Position numbers and translations under genes: made by a program. Of a DNA stretch of 64,000 nt, positions 10,953-20,267 are shown piece after piece (the first letter of the stretch is position 1; each line of letters starts with the position of its first letter). The stretch is from assembly GCA_007644065.1 (NCBI GenBank), contig VJWN01000030.1:306425-370424 (forward strand), in the 5' to 3' direction. The notes below the pieces were generated by a model. It had not been told where the DNA came from. It ran no database searches and saw only the letters and a program-made list of their open reading frames with translations. Source of the DNA: Margaritispora aquatica. Lineage: Eukaryota > Ascomycota > Leotiomycetes > Helotiales > Discinellaceae.

Positions 10953-11776
10953 TCACAGCACAAGAGCACCGCAGGCCCCAATAATGTCTGGAATATCATC
11001 CGCAGTGTTACTCACTGCTCCAAAACGTATGTTCCCCTCTACCATTTTCGTTAGTTTCAAACTCAAGTATGAATTACAGATTAGCTTACTCTCATCAATT
11101 GCCCAGAATCCGCCCACCTGCCACCTATTACCACTAGGATCCACTTCCCTCGCCCATATGTTCTCTTGAGTACCCAGCTTCCGCATTGCAATTTGTGTCC
11201 ATGGATTCAATAAGTGATATGTCGTGCTAACTCCCAATCCCCAACTTGCATAAACCTCGCGCTCCTCATCCACAATCACTTTGATGGCCCACGCACCACC
11301 CAACTGAGAGACCCATTTGTCTGTGGCTGCTTTCGAGCTATGCGACACAGCTATGAAGTTGCATCGAGTGTATTTATTTGCTAACCGCCGTAGCTCAAGG
11401 AAAGTCTTCTCCGCGACTGGAAAAGGTCAGCTGGTGCGAGTATCTGGATGTCGCGGGGAAGTTTACATGGACATCCGCAATGCCTTAGGAATACCACAAT
11501 GGCGGGTCTCCCATCTCCAACAGGTAGGCGCAACTTTATAGACTGTGGTGCGCGTGCACCGACGACAGGTGCAGCGGCGACCTCAACTGGAGGGGGCGGT
11601 GGTGTCTGCCATGAGATCAAGGCTTTGGGTACTGTGAGGTTTGCGAATGGGTTCGCGAAGGGTGATGGGGCATTGGGGTCTTTTGTCGTGTTCGTGTCGA
11701 AGTTGGGGAGGGCGAGCGCATTAGATGGGATGCCCGCCTTCCGCAGAGCTATTTTTGTTGTGAGTTTTGATAACAT
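10953..11776 (-). CDS. Peroxiredoxin-like 2 / AhpC-TSA-like thioredoxin-fold protein
   Basis: Three exons: 11467-11776, 11090-11416 and 10953-11038. The introns are 11417-11466 and 11039-11089 (the second has a CTAAC branch site). The product is 240 aa. The central RPAIVVFLRHCGCPF segment is the thioredoxin-fold beta strand followed by the C-x-C-P active-site region seen in fungal AhpC/TSA-like (PRXL2-type) proteins. It is followed by FLELRRLANKY, FIAVSHSS and, near the C-terminus, GGFWAIDEKGNIRF and SNTADDIPD. The second intron was placed because it joins WAIDE to GNIRF and restores the family strand. The N-terminal 90 residues are Pro/Ala-rich and not conserved. Likely an oxidoreductase of unknown substrate; no targeting signal is evident. 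Confidence 0.85.
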
Positions 11777-12413
11777 TTTGAGATATTGAGTTCTTCTGGA
11801 AGGGAGAATTGCGATGAACAGACAGTTCTTACCTCGAGTGACAGGTATGTCAAATGGCTAAATATATCAGGACCTTGTCAGTTTGAAACAGAGCACTGTC
11901 GTGATGTGAACGCTCGGACGAAGTTTCAAGTGTTATCACATCATCACGTGTGATAGTCGAGTAATGTCATTAGCGATATCTAGTTTGTAGTAGAGAATGG
12001 AATCGACGTTAATCTACGCGTTTAATTTCTCTTACTATGATGGTAGAAATGCTTATGGTTGAGTTATTACCCTAACAGCTTAAGTCCAAACGTTTGTTTA
12101 CTTTCGCTTGTCTATATGCCGAGGTCATGGAATGTAGTCATAGCATAGAATCTAGGTAAGGTTGAAGAAGGCATTTTTGAGTTAAACCACAACCTTTAAC
12201 CAGAGCAAATTAAGAAGATTAGATGGAGAAGAAGAAGTTAACACAAATAAGGCTGAGGTCAAAGTAAACGGATATAGTAATTGAAATAGGGGTTACTCGC
12301 TTATCTTTCGTAACCAGCTCGATGACGTAGTTGTTTTATTTACCAGAGCTTCTTCCCTCCACCCCTCAGCACTTCTCAATCTTCAATTGATCATCCTTAA
12401 CTCTTCACACAAC
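11777..12413. other. Divergent intergenic region, 0.6 kb
   Basis: It separates the minus-strand peroxiredoxin-like gene from the plus-strand membrane protein at 12414 and must hold both promoters. CATCACGTG at about 11942-11950 contains a CACGTG E-box core. Confidence 0.5.
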
Positions 12414-12923
12414 ATGTCTCCCTCCAGAGGCGTCGCAGTTATTGACGAAACCTCAGAAGCAAGCACCGAAGCACGCGCAAACCAACGCTCTTCCTCCGCA
12501 CTCCAATCCGCCAAACAAAACATCAAATTCCTCTTCGCACCCGACTCCCCCACCGCGCCTCGACCTGCCCGACTGCGCACACGCGCCCTCCTCCGCTCGC
12601 TGCGCTACATCGGCATTTTCGTGTTCTGGCGGATCGTGCGATATGCGAAATACGCACTCGTGGGGAGCGCTGTCGCAGCATTGGGTGCGACTGCGTTTGG
12701 CGGCATGATCAGTGGTGTGGGTTTCGTACTTGCGCCACCGACAATTCTGACAAGTGTGGGCATTGGTGCCATTTGGGCGATGGGGAAATGGGGCTTCAGG
12801 AAGATGCGAGTAGGTGAGAAGGTCGGTGGGAATGCGCAGGTTGAGATTAAGGCTAGTAGGGAGGGTGTGAAGAAGGATGGCCAGTGGAGGGATATACAAG
12901 GTCCGAAAGCGATCCCGTGGTAG
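12414..12923 (+). CDS. Small membrane protein, unknown function
   Basis: A 169-aa single-exon protein. I start at the ATG at 12414, preceded by the CACAAC leader; the longer frame upstream begins only with TTG. Residues 1-60 are polar and Arg/Ser-rich. Residues about 63-80 are aromatic and basic, and residues 81-122 form a glycine- and alanine-rich hydrophobic hairpin (GATAFGGMISGVGF) consistent with one or two membrane passes. The tail is basic and ends KAIPW. I do not recognise a family. An organelle or ER membrane location is plausible but not shown. Confidence 0.7.
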   Translation: MSPSRGVAVIDETSEASTEARANQRSSSALQSAKQNIKFLFAPDSPTAPRPARLRTRALLRSLRYIGIFVFWRIVRYAKYALVGSAVAALGATAFGGMISGVGFVLAPPTILTSVGIGAIWAMGKWGFRKMRVGEKVGGNAQVEIKASREGVKKDGQWRDIQGPKAIPW

Positions 12924-14046
12924 AGATATACCGAGAGCAACTCGAGGATTGAAATTTATACACCGAAAATGACCTGCCGTTCTTATTCTGCGTTTTCTAT
13001 GGACCACCTGATGTCTGGTCCTAGCTCAGAGCTAAGGAGGATGACAAGCAATCCGGATTCCAGTCTTCACGCTTCCTGTTACGTATCATTACAGGCAATA
13101 CTATGTCTCCCAGAACCTACATCAGGACAGGATAAATGATTGAGCTTGCTGGTGTACAATTTCTAGGCGAGAGAAACTCGAAATAAGTTACGGATTTTGT
13201 GGTATGGATTGACACAATAAGATCTACCAATGGCGTGTGTCAGATGGAGGCAGTATGCCTAGCATCATGCTCACGTGTACTGCAAACTTGGGAAAGCGTA
13301 GGAAAGAGCTGATGCATAGCAACATGAGCAATGGTAAGCGTTTGGGATAGTTTTCAGCTGAGTAAACCGGTTTCTCACCTGGTTACTCAAGAGAGTAGCA
13401 CCGGGCTGGATCTGCTTTTTGTGCAACAAGCTATGCTCTACAACATCTGGTGATCGTCACGAATCTTGGGCTTGATTGAATCTCAAGATAGGGGTACTTG
13501 ACTCCAGCGCCCTAATTTTTTTTTGGCTCGTAGAACATCGGAATTGCTGCAAGTATTTACATACATAGTAGTGTCAAGTGTTCTACCTCGGCTCTATTCT
13601 TGGAAACATTGTATGCAACCCGATATAGTGCACTTCTCCTCTAGACTTGACAGAAATTTGGAAGGTGAAATAAAATAATTACATTTATTTGTATTCTGGC
13701 TATCTCTTCTCCTATACTGCGTTCTCAAACTTGTTTCCTATTCTATCCTTTGCAATACTTTATCTCTGAAAAATCAGTTATTGAGTTTGACGGGGATCAT
13801 AGTTGTGAACGCAAAATTTTTGTTTACAAAATTGTCCTACCTCGGTGTGTCCGCCTGCTTCTTTCAAATGCAACAGAAGAAGAAATAATCCCTAGTCAAT
13901 GCTGTGTGCTGGTCAACAACTTGGCTCGTGATCAACACACATTATCAAATACAACTTTGCATTCAACTATAAAACCGAGTACAGGCGAGCATTATTCTGT
14001 TGATGCTACATTGCCACCAAAAGACTTCATTGGTCTCACTACTAAA
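12924..14046. other. Intergenic, 1.1 kb
   Basis: No gene is supported. The frame open from 13750 into the peroxidase gene has no conserved content before the ATG at 14047 and is best read as its 5' leader. Confidence 0.6.
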
Positions 14047-14800
14047 ATGCATCCATATATCAACCTGATTTTAGGTGCAATATCCGCAACCTATGCATTT
14101 CCTGGCATGAGCGTATCCAACCTTCCGCGTCAATTACCGCCGGTCAATGTCCTCCCCAGCGCAGACGAAGGAAATTCCGGTCCTTTCTCTAACCGCGAGA
14201 CCAATGCTGAAGACCAATTTCTCGACGTCCGTCCAGGAACAAGCCATCAATTCGTCGCGCCCAAGAAAGGAGATAAGCGAAGTCCCTGTCTAGGTCTCAA
14301 CGTAGTACCAAATCATGGCTTCATTTCTCACACTGGCGTCAGTACTCTTGCTGAAGGTGTGCATACCCTCAACGAGAATTGAAATGCAAGCTGGCCACTA
14401 CTGAGTTGTTGCAGGGGCCAATGAAGCATTCGGCATGGGTACTGACATAGTGACTCTTCTATCGACTCTCGGTGTCGCTTTAGCAGGTGATCCTCTTACT
14501 CAGACTTGGTCGATCGGTGGGTCATATGAGTTGGGCTTGCTAGGAGGCCTCTTGTCTGGTCCGGGTGGGCTTTCGAGTTCCCACAACAAATACGAGAGTG
14601 ATGCATCAGCAAGTCGAGTACGTACACTTACTTCAAATTTTTGATCTCTTTAGCATTCGGCCCTCATCCTTCAGTATTAAGATGCTTTGACGGAATATAT
14701 CTCTTTCCTTGTAGCCCTTGAAGCATTTCAGAGGATCAAGGGCAGTTCAAGTTCCCTCAGGCAGGATAGATCATTCTTTTGCCATTTTGGACTCGCCAGT
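14047..14800 (+). pseudogene. Heme-thiolate peroxidase (chloroperoxidase / aromatic peroxygenase), C-terminally broken
   Basis: Exon 1 (14047-14356) starts with a signal peptide and contains SPCLGLNVVPNHG, the heme-thiolate motif region (usually P-C-P-x-L-N; here the third position is Leu, but the ligand Cys is kept). An intron at 14357-14414 joins STLAE to GANEAFGMGTD. Exon 2 (14415-14617) gives GDPLTQTWSIGG and SSSHNKYESDAS, both family signatures. After 171 codons the frame enters a GTACGT donor, but no acceptor restores the usual segment. A weak remnant (ALEAFQRIKGSS at about 14714-14749) resembles the next conserved helix. The family normally needs about 230-260 residues, including the distal Glu region. 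I conclude a decayed or truncated gene. A highly divergent C-terminus remains possible. Active members are extracellular and oxidise or halogenate aromatic and aliphatic compounds. Confidence 0.65.
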
Positions 14801-15378
14801 TCGGTCATACTTCCGTTAAGTCAATCAGGAATGCAATGTACATAAGTTATTATGATTTCGTATGTACTCTCTAAGTGTCAACGAGATTATGGTCAACGAG
14901 ACAAGACTTGATCTGCACCTCCACGGAGCTAAGCGAGGCTGAGCTAAAATGCCTCCTCCTAATCAGCCCGATCTTACCTCAAGCACCTCGTCCAAAGCAC
15001 CAAATCGGGGACAGGAATTATCTCTCCGATCACACCAATAGCAAAATTAACGATCAAATCCTTTGGGAGTAAATATGAATCTCATTCCTAACTTTATGAA
15101 CACAGCCTTAGATCTTTGGTTGGCTGTGTATGGGTGTATGGCTGTTCACGACCTTATTTCACAACTTTGTAAGAAGTCTTTCTTGGCATGGCGGCATTGC
15201 CACATCACCCTGCTATTCTTCAACCTGGGTGCTTTGAGAGATCAACAGTATTTAACTTACATTATTGTGGTTGATTCAAGTCTTGTAGGTTTACTCCCTC
15301 AGTGTTTATTTGGAGCGCCACAACACCAGAAAGCACAGCACATCGCAATACAAAACCACGCGTTTCAAATAGTCCGAA
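14801..15378. other. Intergenic, 0.6 kb
   Basis: Between the peroxidase remnant and the next gene. Overlapping frames at 14875-15449 are not convincing. Confidence 0.5.
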
Positions 15379-16260
15379 ATGGGAAGAGACAGAACGCCAT
15401 CCCCATCTTCCAGCCCCATCTCTACATCTTCACACATCAATCCGAATGATTTCCACAACCTCACACTCCTCAACGACGGCCTCTACGACCTCACTATTAC
15501 CCTCCCTTCATCTACCACACCTCTATGCCACATAACAAACACATTCTTCACAACTTCCAACAAGCCTTCCATAACGCTTTCTCATCTGCCATCCTCCTCA
15601 CCACCAAGCTCTCACTCTACTCCCAAAGTCCTCGGCTTTGTCAAACTCTCCTACGGATCCAAGGACATCGTTGGTCTTGGTCCCGTTGATGGAGCGGAGC
15701 CGAACACGGAAACGGTGTATGAGGAATTGCGGACTTCAAGCTGGTGGAGGCGTGATAGGCATAAGTTTGAATTCGGCGGGAGAGGTCAAGGGCAGAGAAA
15801 AACGTATGTTTGGATTCGGACGAAGGCTAGGTGGTGGGGTGATCAGCCCGATTTAGAGCTGCGGGAGAAACTTTCCAGCGATGGTGATGTCCCACACAAG
15901 GATAATTTTAGCAACGAGAGAGCAGAGAAGGGTGATGAAGAGGTGAAGGAATGTGAAGAGAGAGGAAACAAGGAACATAAGGAGAAAGGCAAGGAGGGAC
16001 TAGGTGAGGTATTGGCTGTTTACGAGGGACAGCAAGGCTTATTGACAAAGAAGAGGGGTGTATTTTATTTGCGCAAGCTGCGCCCTGGCGAGGACAATAA
16101 GCTAAGTAGGGATGCAGATGACGGGTTTGGACTCGGAAGTGGTGATGGGAAAGAGATCTACGATTGGTATCTTATGGTCTTACTGACTGGGTGTGCATTG
16201 ATCGAAGAAGGGAGAAGGAGAGCTAGAGCGAGGTATTTGGGTGCGAATACTGCTAGTTAG
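15379..16260 (+). CDS. Hypothetical protein, possible tubby/LURP-one-like fold
   Basis: A 293-aa single-exon protein from the ATG at 15379. Its pattern is alternating beta-strand-like segments: NDGLYDLTITL, GFVKLSYGSKDIVGLG, KFEFGGRG, KTYVWIRTKARW, then a charged Glu/Lys insert at about 170-205, then VLAVYEGQQGLL, RGVFYLRKL, and a final hydrophobic helix DWYLMVLLTGCALIEEGRRRAR. The order of strands ending in one hydrophobic helix resembles LURP-one/tubby-like fungal proteins, where VAVYEG-type and VLLTGLAL-type segments recur. I hold this only as a suggestion; a fold prediction would decide. No signal peptide. Confidence 0.7.
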   Translation: MGRDRTPSPSSSPISTSSHINPNDFHNLTLLNDGLYDLTITLPSSTTPLCHITNTFFTTSNKPSITLSHLPSSSPPSSHSTPKVLGFVKLSYGSKDIVGLGPVDGAEPNTETVYEELRTSSWWRRDRHKFEFGGRGQGQRKTYVWIRTKARWWGDQPDLELREKLSSDGDVPHKDNFSNERAEKGDEEVKECEERGNKEHKEKGKEGLGEVLAVYEGQQGLLTKKRGVFYLRKLRPGEDNKLSRDADDGFGLGSGDGKEIYDWYLMVLLTGCALIEEGRRRARARYLGANTAS

Positions 16261-16613
16261 GTGGTTATGGTCTTTCAGTAGGTGAGTGTTTGGAGTTGGG
16301 TAGTTATCTCAAAGGGCTTGTCGATTCTTCTGATAAAGTGCCGCTAGGCGCTGATGATAGCTACTTGTACGATCAGGACATCTCAAACAGCCTTCTTATC
16401 ATATATCCAAGTCATTCATCGCAATTGAAACTACATTCTATCTTGAAAGCTAGTGAAAAATTAACTAATTCTCAATTTCAATTTGGACAAGTCTTCCAGC
16501 TCAAAGAAAAAAAAGTCCAAAAGAAAAGACAGTTTTATCTGCAAAAATACATCAAACATATCATTTCGATATCAAACACCAACATTCATCCTCCGTAGGA
16601 AGAAAAAAATGCT
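16261..16613. other. Intergenic, 0.35 kb
   Basis: The 3' flank of the 293-aa gene, followed by A-rich runs that, read on the minus strand, lie downstream of the tRNA gene. Confidence 0.5.
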
Positions 16614-16620
16614 AAAAAAA
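16614..16620 (-). terminator. Pol III terminator of the tRNA-Lys gene
   Basis: Seven consecutive T on the minus strand, about 20 nt past the tRNA 3' end. A second run of seven T follows at 16603-16609. The longest T run inside the tRNA gene, including both introns, is three, so Pol III would not be expected to stop early. Confidence 0.75.
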
Positions 16621-16639
16621 TGTTTCACAACGGGGATTG

Positions 16640-16791
16640 AGCCCGAGGTGGGGCTCGAACTGAAAGTTATGTTAGAATTTTTTCTCTCGCTTAGCGGAAG
16701 AGATGAGACTTACCCCACGACCTTGAGGTTCCATATGTGCTTGTTCACACACCATAAGAGCCACACGCTCTACCGATTGAGCTACCCGGGC
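16640..16791 (-). tRNA. tRNA-Lys (anticodon CUU) with a canonical intron and a second, spliceosomal-type intron in the T arm
   Basis: Read on the minus strand: acceptor GCCCGGG (16791-16785) pairs with CTCGGGC (16647-16641). D arm GCTC-AATCGGTA-GAGC; the A box TAGCTCAATCGG fits. Anticodon loop CTCTTA|A with anticodon CTT at 16758-16756. A 25-nt intron (16730-16754) sits at the canonical 37/38 site and contains AAG, able to pair with the anticodon. The variable loop is AGGTC. The T stem GTGGG (16718-16714) is then separated from the T loop TTCGAGC (16659-16653) and CCCAC by 54 nt (16660-16713). These 54 nt begin GTAAGT, contain TTCTAACA and end TTTCAG. Removing both inserts gives exactly 73 nt including the discriminator, with perfect T and acceptor stems. 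The anticodon stem TGTGG/CCTCA has one T-T mismatch. The discriminator base is T. Confidence 0.85.
16660..16713 (-). other. 54-nt spliceosomal-like intron inside tRNA-Lys
   Basis: The insertion lies between tRNA positions 53 and 54. The donor is GTAAGT, the branch-like motif TTCTAACA ends 11 nt before the acceptor, and the acceptor is TTTCAG. Its length matches protein-gene introns in this window (44-109 nt, many 45-55). A short internal hairpin is possible around CGCTAAGCG. The last bases, AG, followed by TTCGAGCC, rebuild a B-box-like AGTTCGAGCC at the 3' junction. Confidence 0.75.
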
Positions 16792-17145
16792 TTGGTTTTG
16801 TTGAAGTCAATGGGACTGGGATGCTTTATGTATCAGATGGTCTGGACTGCTGGGAAGGACAAACACAAAGGGGGGTGTCAAGCGTTTCGCTTACGGTATG
16901 GACTTTGGCCCACTTCGGGCATCGAGAGCTATGATTATTGGTAGGGACAAGCTCTTCGACTGGATATTTCTGCTTAGAGGATTGTTTTCAGCTAAATCAT
17001 ACTTCGAAATGAAGGAAAATAGGCCTCTAAATTTGTATCTGACGCCACCCACAAATATCTGAGCTTCTAATAAAAATTCCCAAAAAACTTCTTTTTAGTA
17101 CTCGAACGTTCAGATCAAATTTGACGTCCTCACTCCTTTCGTCCC
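16792..17145. other. Intergenic, 0.35 kb
   Basis: Upstream of the tRNA (minus sense) and downstream of the GNAT gene. Nothing else supported. Confidence 0.5.
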
Positions 17146-17892
17146 TCACGGCCTGAAATCCTCCAACTTCCTGACCTGCCTGCCCTCAATAAAATTCTCC
17201 TCCCCAAGCCATCCCTCCAACGTGCTCTTCACCCCCAGCCCGTCTTCATCAACCCATTCCTCATCTAGACAACTAAACCAAGCCGTGTCCCTCCTGCGTC
17301 CCTTCACAACCAAATGTTTTCTAAACACGCCCTCAAACGTGAATCCCAGCCTCAGCGCGGCGCGCTTACTTGGCTCATTTCGCTCATTCGCCTTCCACTC
17401 CACCCTTTGATACCCGCCTGTCTCAAACGCCCATTTCATGAGCAGATACACCGTCTCCGTGGCCGCGGTGGTACGCTGTAGCGTTGGCGCGAAGAGTACG
17501 GAGCCGATTTCGATGCTCAGGTTCGTGGAAGAGATGTTCATGTATGTGATAACCGAGACTGCTGTCTGCTCTCCCGGAGTCTTGTCCGTGGTCTGGTTGG
17601 ATAGATGAACGGGATTAGAGGTCATGATGGCGAAGGGGAAGAAGATCTTGCTTTCCATTAGGTCGACCATGGCTTTTGTGAACGACTCGGGTCCGTCGTA
17701 CGGGCCGGTGGGGATGTATCGCCATATGTGCGCTTGCTCTGGCTTGCCTAGGTTGGTGTAGAGGTCTGGGATATGCGCGTGGGTGAGCGGCGTGAGGGTT
17801 ACATGTTCCCCTGTGAGAATGGTGGTTTGGGTATTTGGAACCAAGGCTGGTGGCGCGGTGACGAGGTCACCTTCTGGCTCCATGGGAGACAT
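17146..17892 (-). CDS. GNAT-family N-acetyltransferase (RimJ/RimL-like)
   Basis: A 248-aa single-exon protein. The N-terminal half holds LTPLTHAHIPDLYTNLG, the first strand and helix of an Acetyltransf_3-type GNAT domain, and PFAIMTS. Motif A is degenerate: IEIGSVLFAPTLQRTTAATE at about residues 127-146, where the acetyl-CoA-binding loop would sit. The last part is a classic RimJ-like ending: VEWKANERNEPSKRAALRLG, then FTFEGVFRKHLVVKGRRRDT and WFSCLDEEW. Family members acetylate N-terminal amines or small molecules with acetyl-CoA; the substrate here cannot be told. Probably cytosolic. Confidence 0.9.
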   Translation of the reverse strand: MSPMEPEGDLVTAPPALVPNTQTTILTGEHVTLTPLTHAHIPDLYTNLGKPEQAHIWRYIPTGPYDGPESFTKAMVDLMESKIFFPFAIMTSNPVHLSNQTTDKTPGEQTAVSVITYMNISSTNLSIEIGSVLFAPTLQRTTAATETVYLLMKWAFETGGYQRVEWKANERNEPSKRAALRLGFTFEGVFRKHLVVKGRRRDTAWFSCLDEEWVDEDGLGVKSTLEGWLGEENFIEGRQVRKLEDFRP

Positions 17893-18421
17893 TGTCGAGG
17901 ATGTAAGTTGAGGATGTTTGTTTCAGACTTCTTGTGATAGAGTTAGGTAAAACGAACATGTATGTTTTTTTATATTTTTATTTACGGAAATTGAAGTAAG
18001 AACGATATGATGGACAGGCAATCTATGCACCCCGTTGAAATAATTAATTAGGTACAGAGAATTGATGGCTCTGGGCGTTCTCTCTTTGTTATTTTCAAGG
18101 AAAGGAGAGCGACTATACGTTTTAGAGCATGGATGAGTCATGAGTGATAGCAAAGCGTGATGCTGTCCATAAGTGGGAGGTGAAAATCCCAGGATAGGGA
18201 TTCTTGTACTTGTACTGGTGAATTTGAATCTTGGATATCGCTTTTCAAAAGTTGAGTCTAGACATACAAGAAATCTCAGGAGCACAATATAACTTCTCAC
18301 GTGATTACCAATGAAGTCTTTGATGCGGTCAATTGCTACTTTCTGCACCATTCATTAATCTTGTACACAAACATATATACAACAGGGTCTCCGAATGCTT
18401 CTTAAACACTTTGCTGAACCC
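17893..18421. other. Intergenic, 0.5 kb
   Basis: Between the GNAT start and the nucleoporin 3' end. A 142-codon minus-strand frame (17923-18351) lacks any coding character I can defend. Confidence 0.5.
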
Positions 18422-19805
18422 CTAAACGAATCGCGGTGGGTATCCTTGGGTATCATTCCTTCGCTCCTTAACCTTTGGCACAGCAGAGCCTTGGTCTTTT
18501 TCCCAGTCAACATAGTCTTTCTGTATCCTATCAATCTCTGCCTTCAGATGTCGCAGCTGTGTGTTATAATCTTCCAGAATCTAGAGTCTTGTCAGTAATA
18601 TTCTCAATGAAAACTTCGTAAAACTTACCTTCTTTGCTTGCCGAGTCATGGCTTCATCCAACACATCAGGTGTATCTGAAGAGCTCATTTCAATTTCTCT
18701 CTTCAACAGCTCTGCATGCTTCTGTACCTGCACCATCCGAGTCCAAATCTCTTCGCCTCTAGCACCCAATCCAGGATCATTAATACTCTTTTCAAGTGTC
18801 ATGAGCTTCGTTTTTAAATCTTCTTCATCGCCTCCCAGCGCGTATCCCCTGTTCCGCAAAACCTGGACTTTTGTTGCCAAGGCAAGACATCTTTGCTTCA
18901 GTACAAGGTGCTTCCGCCTAGCATTCATGGCTCGAATACTTGTCTGCGTCTCATGATTCTGCATCATCTGCGACAGGGCATCGTTGATTTCGTGGAGCCT
19001 TGCGTTAAATCGAGATAGATTCTGTTGTTGCAGCGTGATTCGTTCTCCCATTTCACGGAAACCTGTGCACAACACAGGAATGAATCCCGGACCGGGCTTC
19101 TTGGAAAGTGCTTCCTCCCACTCCGGAACACTCTCATTTGGGCCTGGTCGATAATAAGGTACCATGCTCTCTTCAACCCTATTGTAGAAGTAATATTTGA
19201 ACACACAACTGGAGCTGCCTGAATCCCATTTCTCTAACACGGTTGCAATCTGCTCCGGAATGCTCTTCTCACCTATGATCCTGTTAGTCAAAGAATTGGG
19301 TTTGAATTCATGGATACGAACGATTATACCCACTTTGCGGCTGCCACATAGCCGTACTTTGTCCAAGAACCGGAAATTGCTGCTGCTGCGCAGACTGTCC
19401 GAATGCATTTTGGTTTACAGCTCCGCCAAACAAGCTCGAGCTTTGCTGTTGCTGGTTTTGTTGTTGATTTTGTCCAAGCCCGCCAAAAAGACCGCCAGTC
19501 TGTTGTGGTTTGTTATTATTTTGAAACCCAGAAGCAGCTGCTGGCTGCTGAGCGTTCTGACCCAGGTTGCCAAATAGAGTTGAGGTTTGCTGTGGCTGTT
19601 GATTGTTTTGCCCAAGGTTTCCAAAGAGTCCTCCTGTCTGTTGTGGTTGAGTTTGTGTGCTTGCGCCAAATAACCCGCCAGTCTGCTGTGGTTGAGTACT
19701 TTGTCCAAAGAGACCCCCAGACGACTGTTGCTGCTGATTATTCTGTCCCATACCACCAAACAGAGAGCCGCTGGGCTTGTTCTGGTTTAAACTTGCTCCG
19801 AACAT
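18422..19805 (-). CDS. NUP57: FG-nucleoporin of the Nup57/Nup54 family
   Basis: Three exons: 19330-19805, 18629-19280 and 18422-18580. The introns are 19281-19329 and 18581-18628. The product is 428 aa. Residues 1-155 are a GLFG/FG repeat region rich in Gln and Asn (repeated GGLFG separated by QQ tracts), the disordered domain that forms the permeability barrier. After MWQPQSG the conserved part begins: KSIPEQIATVLEKWD, then YYFYNRV, then WEEALSKKPGPGFIPVLCTGF, which is the Nup54-type alpha/beta region. Long coiled-coil helices follow to residue 376, with a short coiled tail in exon 3. The protein should join Nsp1/Nup62 and Nup49/Nup58 in the central channel trimer. It is divergently arranged with the complex I gene at 20268, with 462 bp between. 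Confidence 0.93.
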
Positions 19806-20267
19806 GATGCTATATGGTCTGACAGAACGAGCTGCAGATCAATACACCTATTGCAACTATTAAAAACGCCTAGCCTATGTGCCACAATATTTGCAGACTG
19901 TGAGAAATGCGGCTCCTGGTTTCGTGAATTCGGTCGCGTACAAAGGCAGAAATTGAGATAGAAAAGAGCGTAGAATTATGCGTTCAACATGAGCTCTAGC
20001 CAGCGATGAAAGAGCATGCACAAGACTGCGAATTGAAGACGTAAACGTTGAAAGTCGGTGGCGGAAATCCCAGGTAGATTTGAAAGTTGACTTGTAAATT
20101 TTGTTGTCGCGATGCTGAAGCTCTGGCTGGTGGTCGCGACTTTCCGAGCTTTGGTTGCTGACTAAGCGGTTCCTGATCGAAACGACCTCACCTTTGAGAG
20201 CTTCAACTCCAGAATCTACCAATTGAGCCCGCCACAATCCTTCTTCCTGTGCGAAACCACCGTTAAA
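19806..20267. promoter_or_regulatory. Shared divergent promoter region between NUP57-type and complex I genes
   Basis: 462 bp separate the two start codons. Both genes are housekeeping types. No specific factor site can be named with confidence. Confidence 0.5.

Noticed and set aside
13750..14046. Upstream in-frame extension of the peroxidase gene
   Set aside because: It adds 99 residues without conserved content, while the ATG at 14047 starts directly with a signal peptide as expected for the family.
17923..18351. 142-codon minus-strand ORF
   Set aside because: No domain, odd composition, and no homologous feature; fits chance in an intergenic region.
19875..20237. 120-codon minus-strand ORF between the nucleoporin and complex I genes
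   Set aside because: It occupies the shared promoter/5' UTR space and has no recognisable feature.
20150..20245. tRNA-like sequence on the minus strand (GGCTCAATTGGTAGA and GTTTCGATC)
   Set aside because: The D stem does not pair, no acceptor stem can be formed, and it lies in the divergent promoter of two protein genes.
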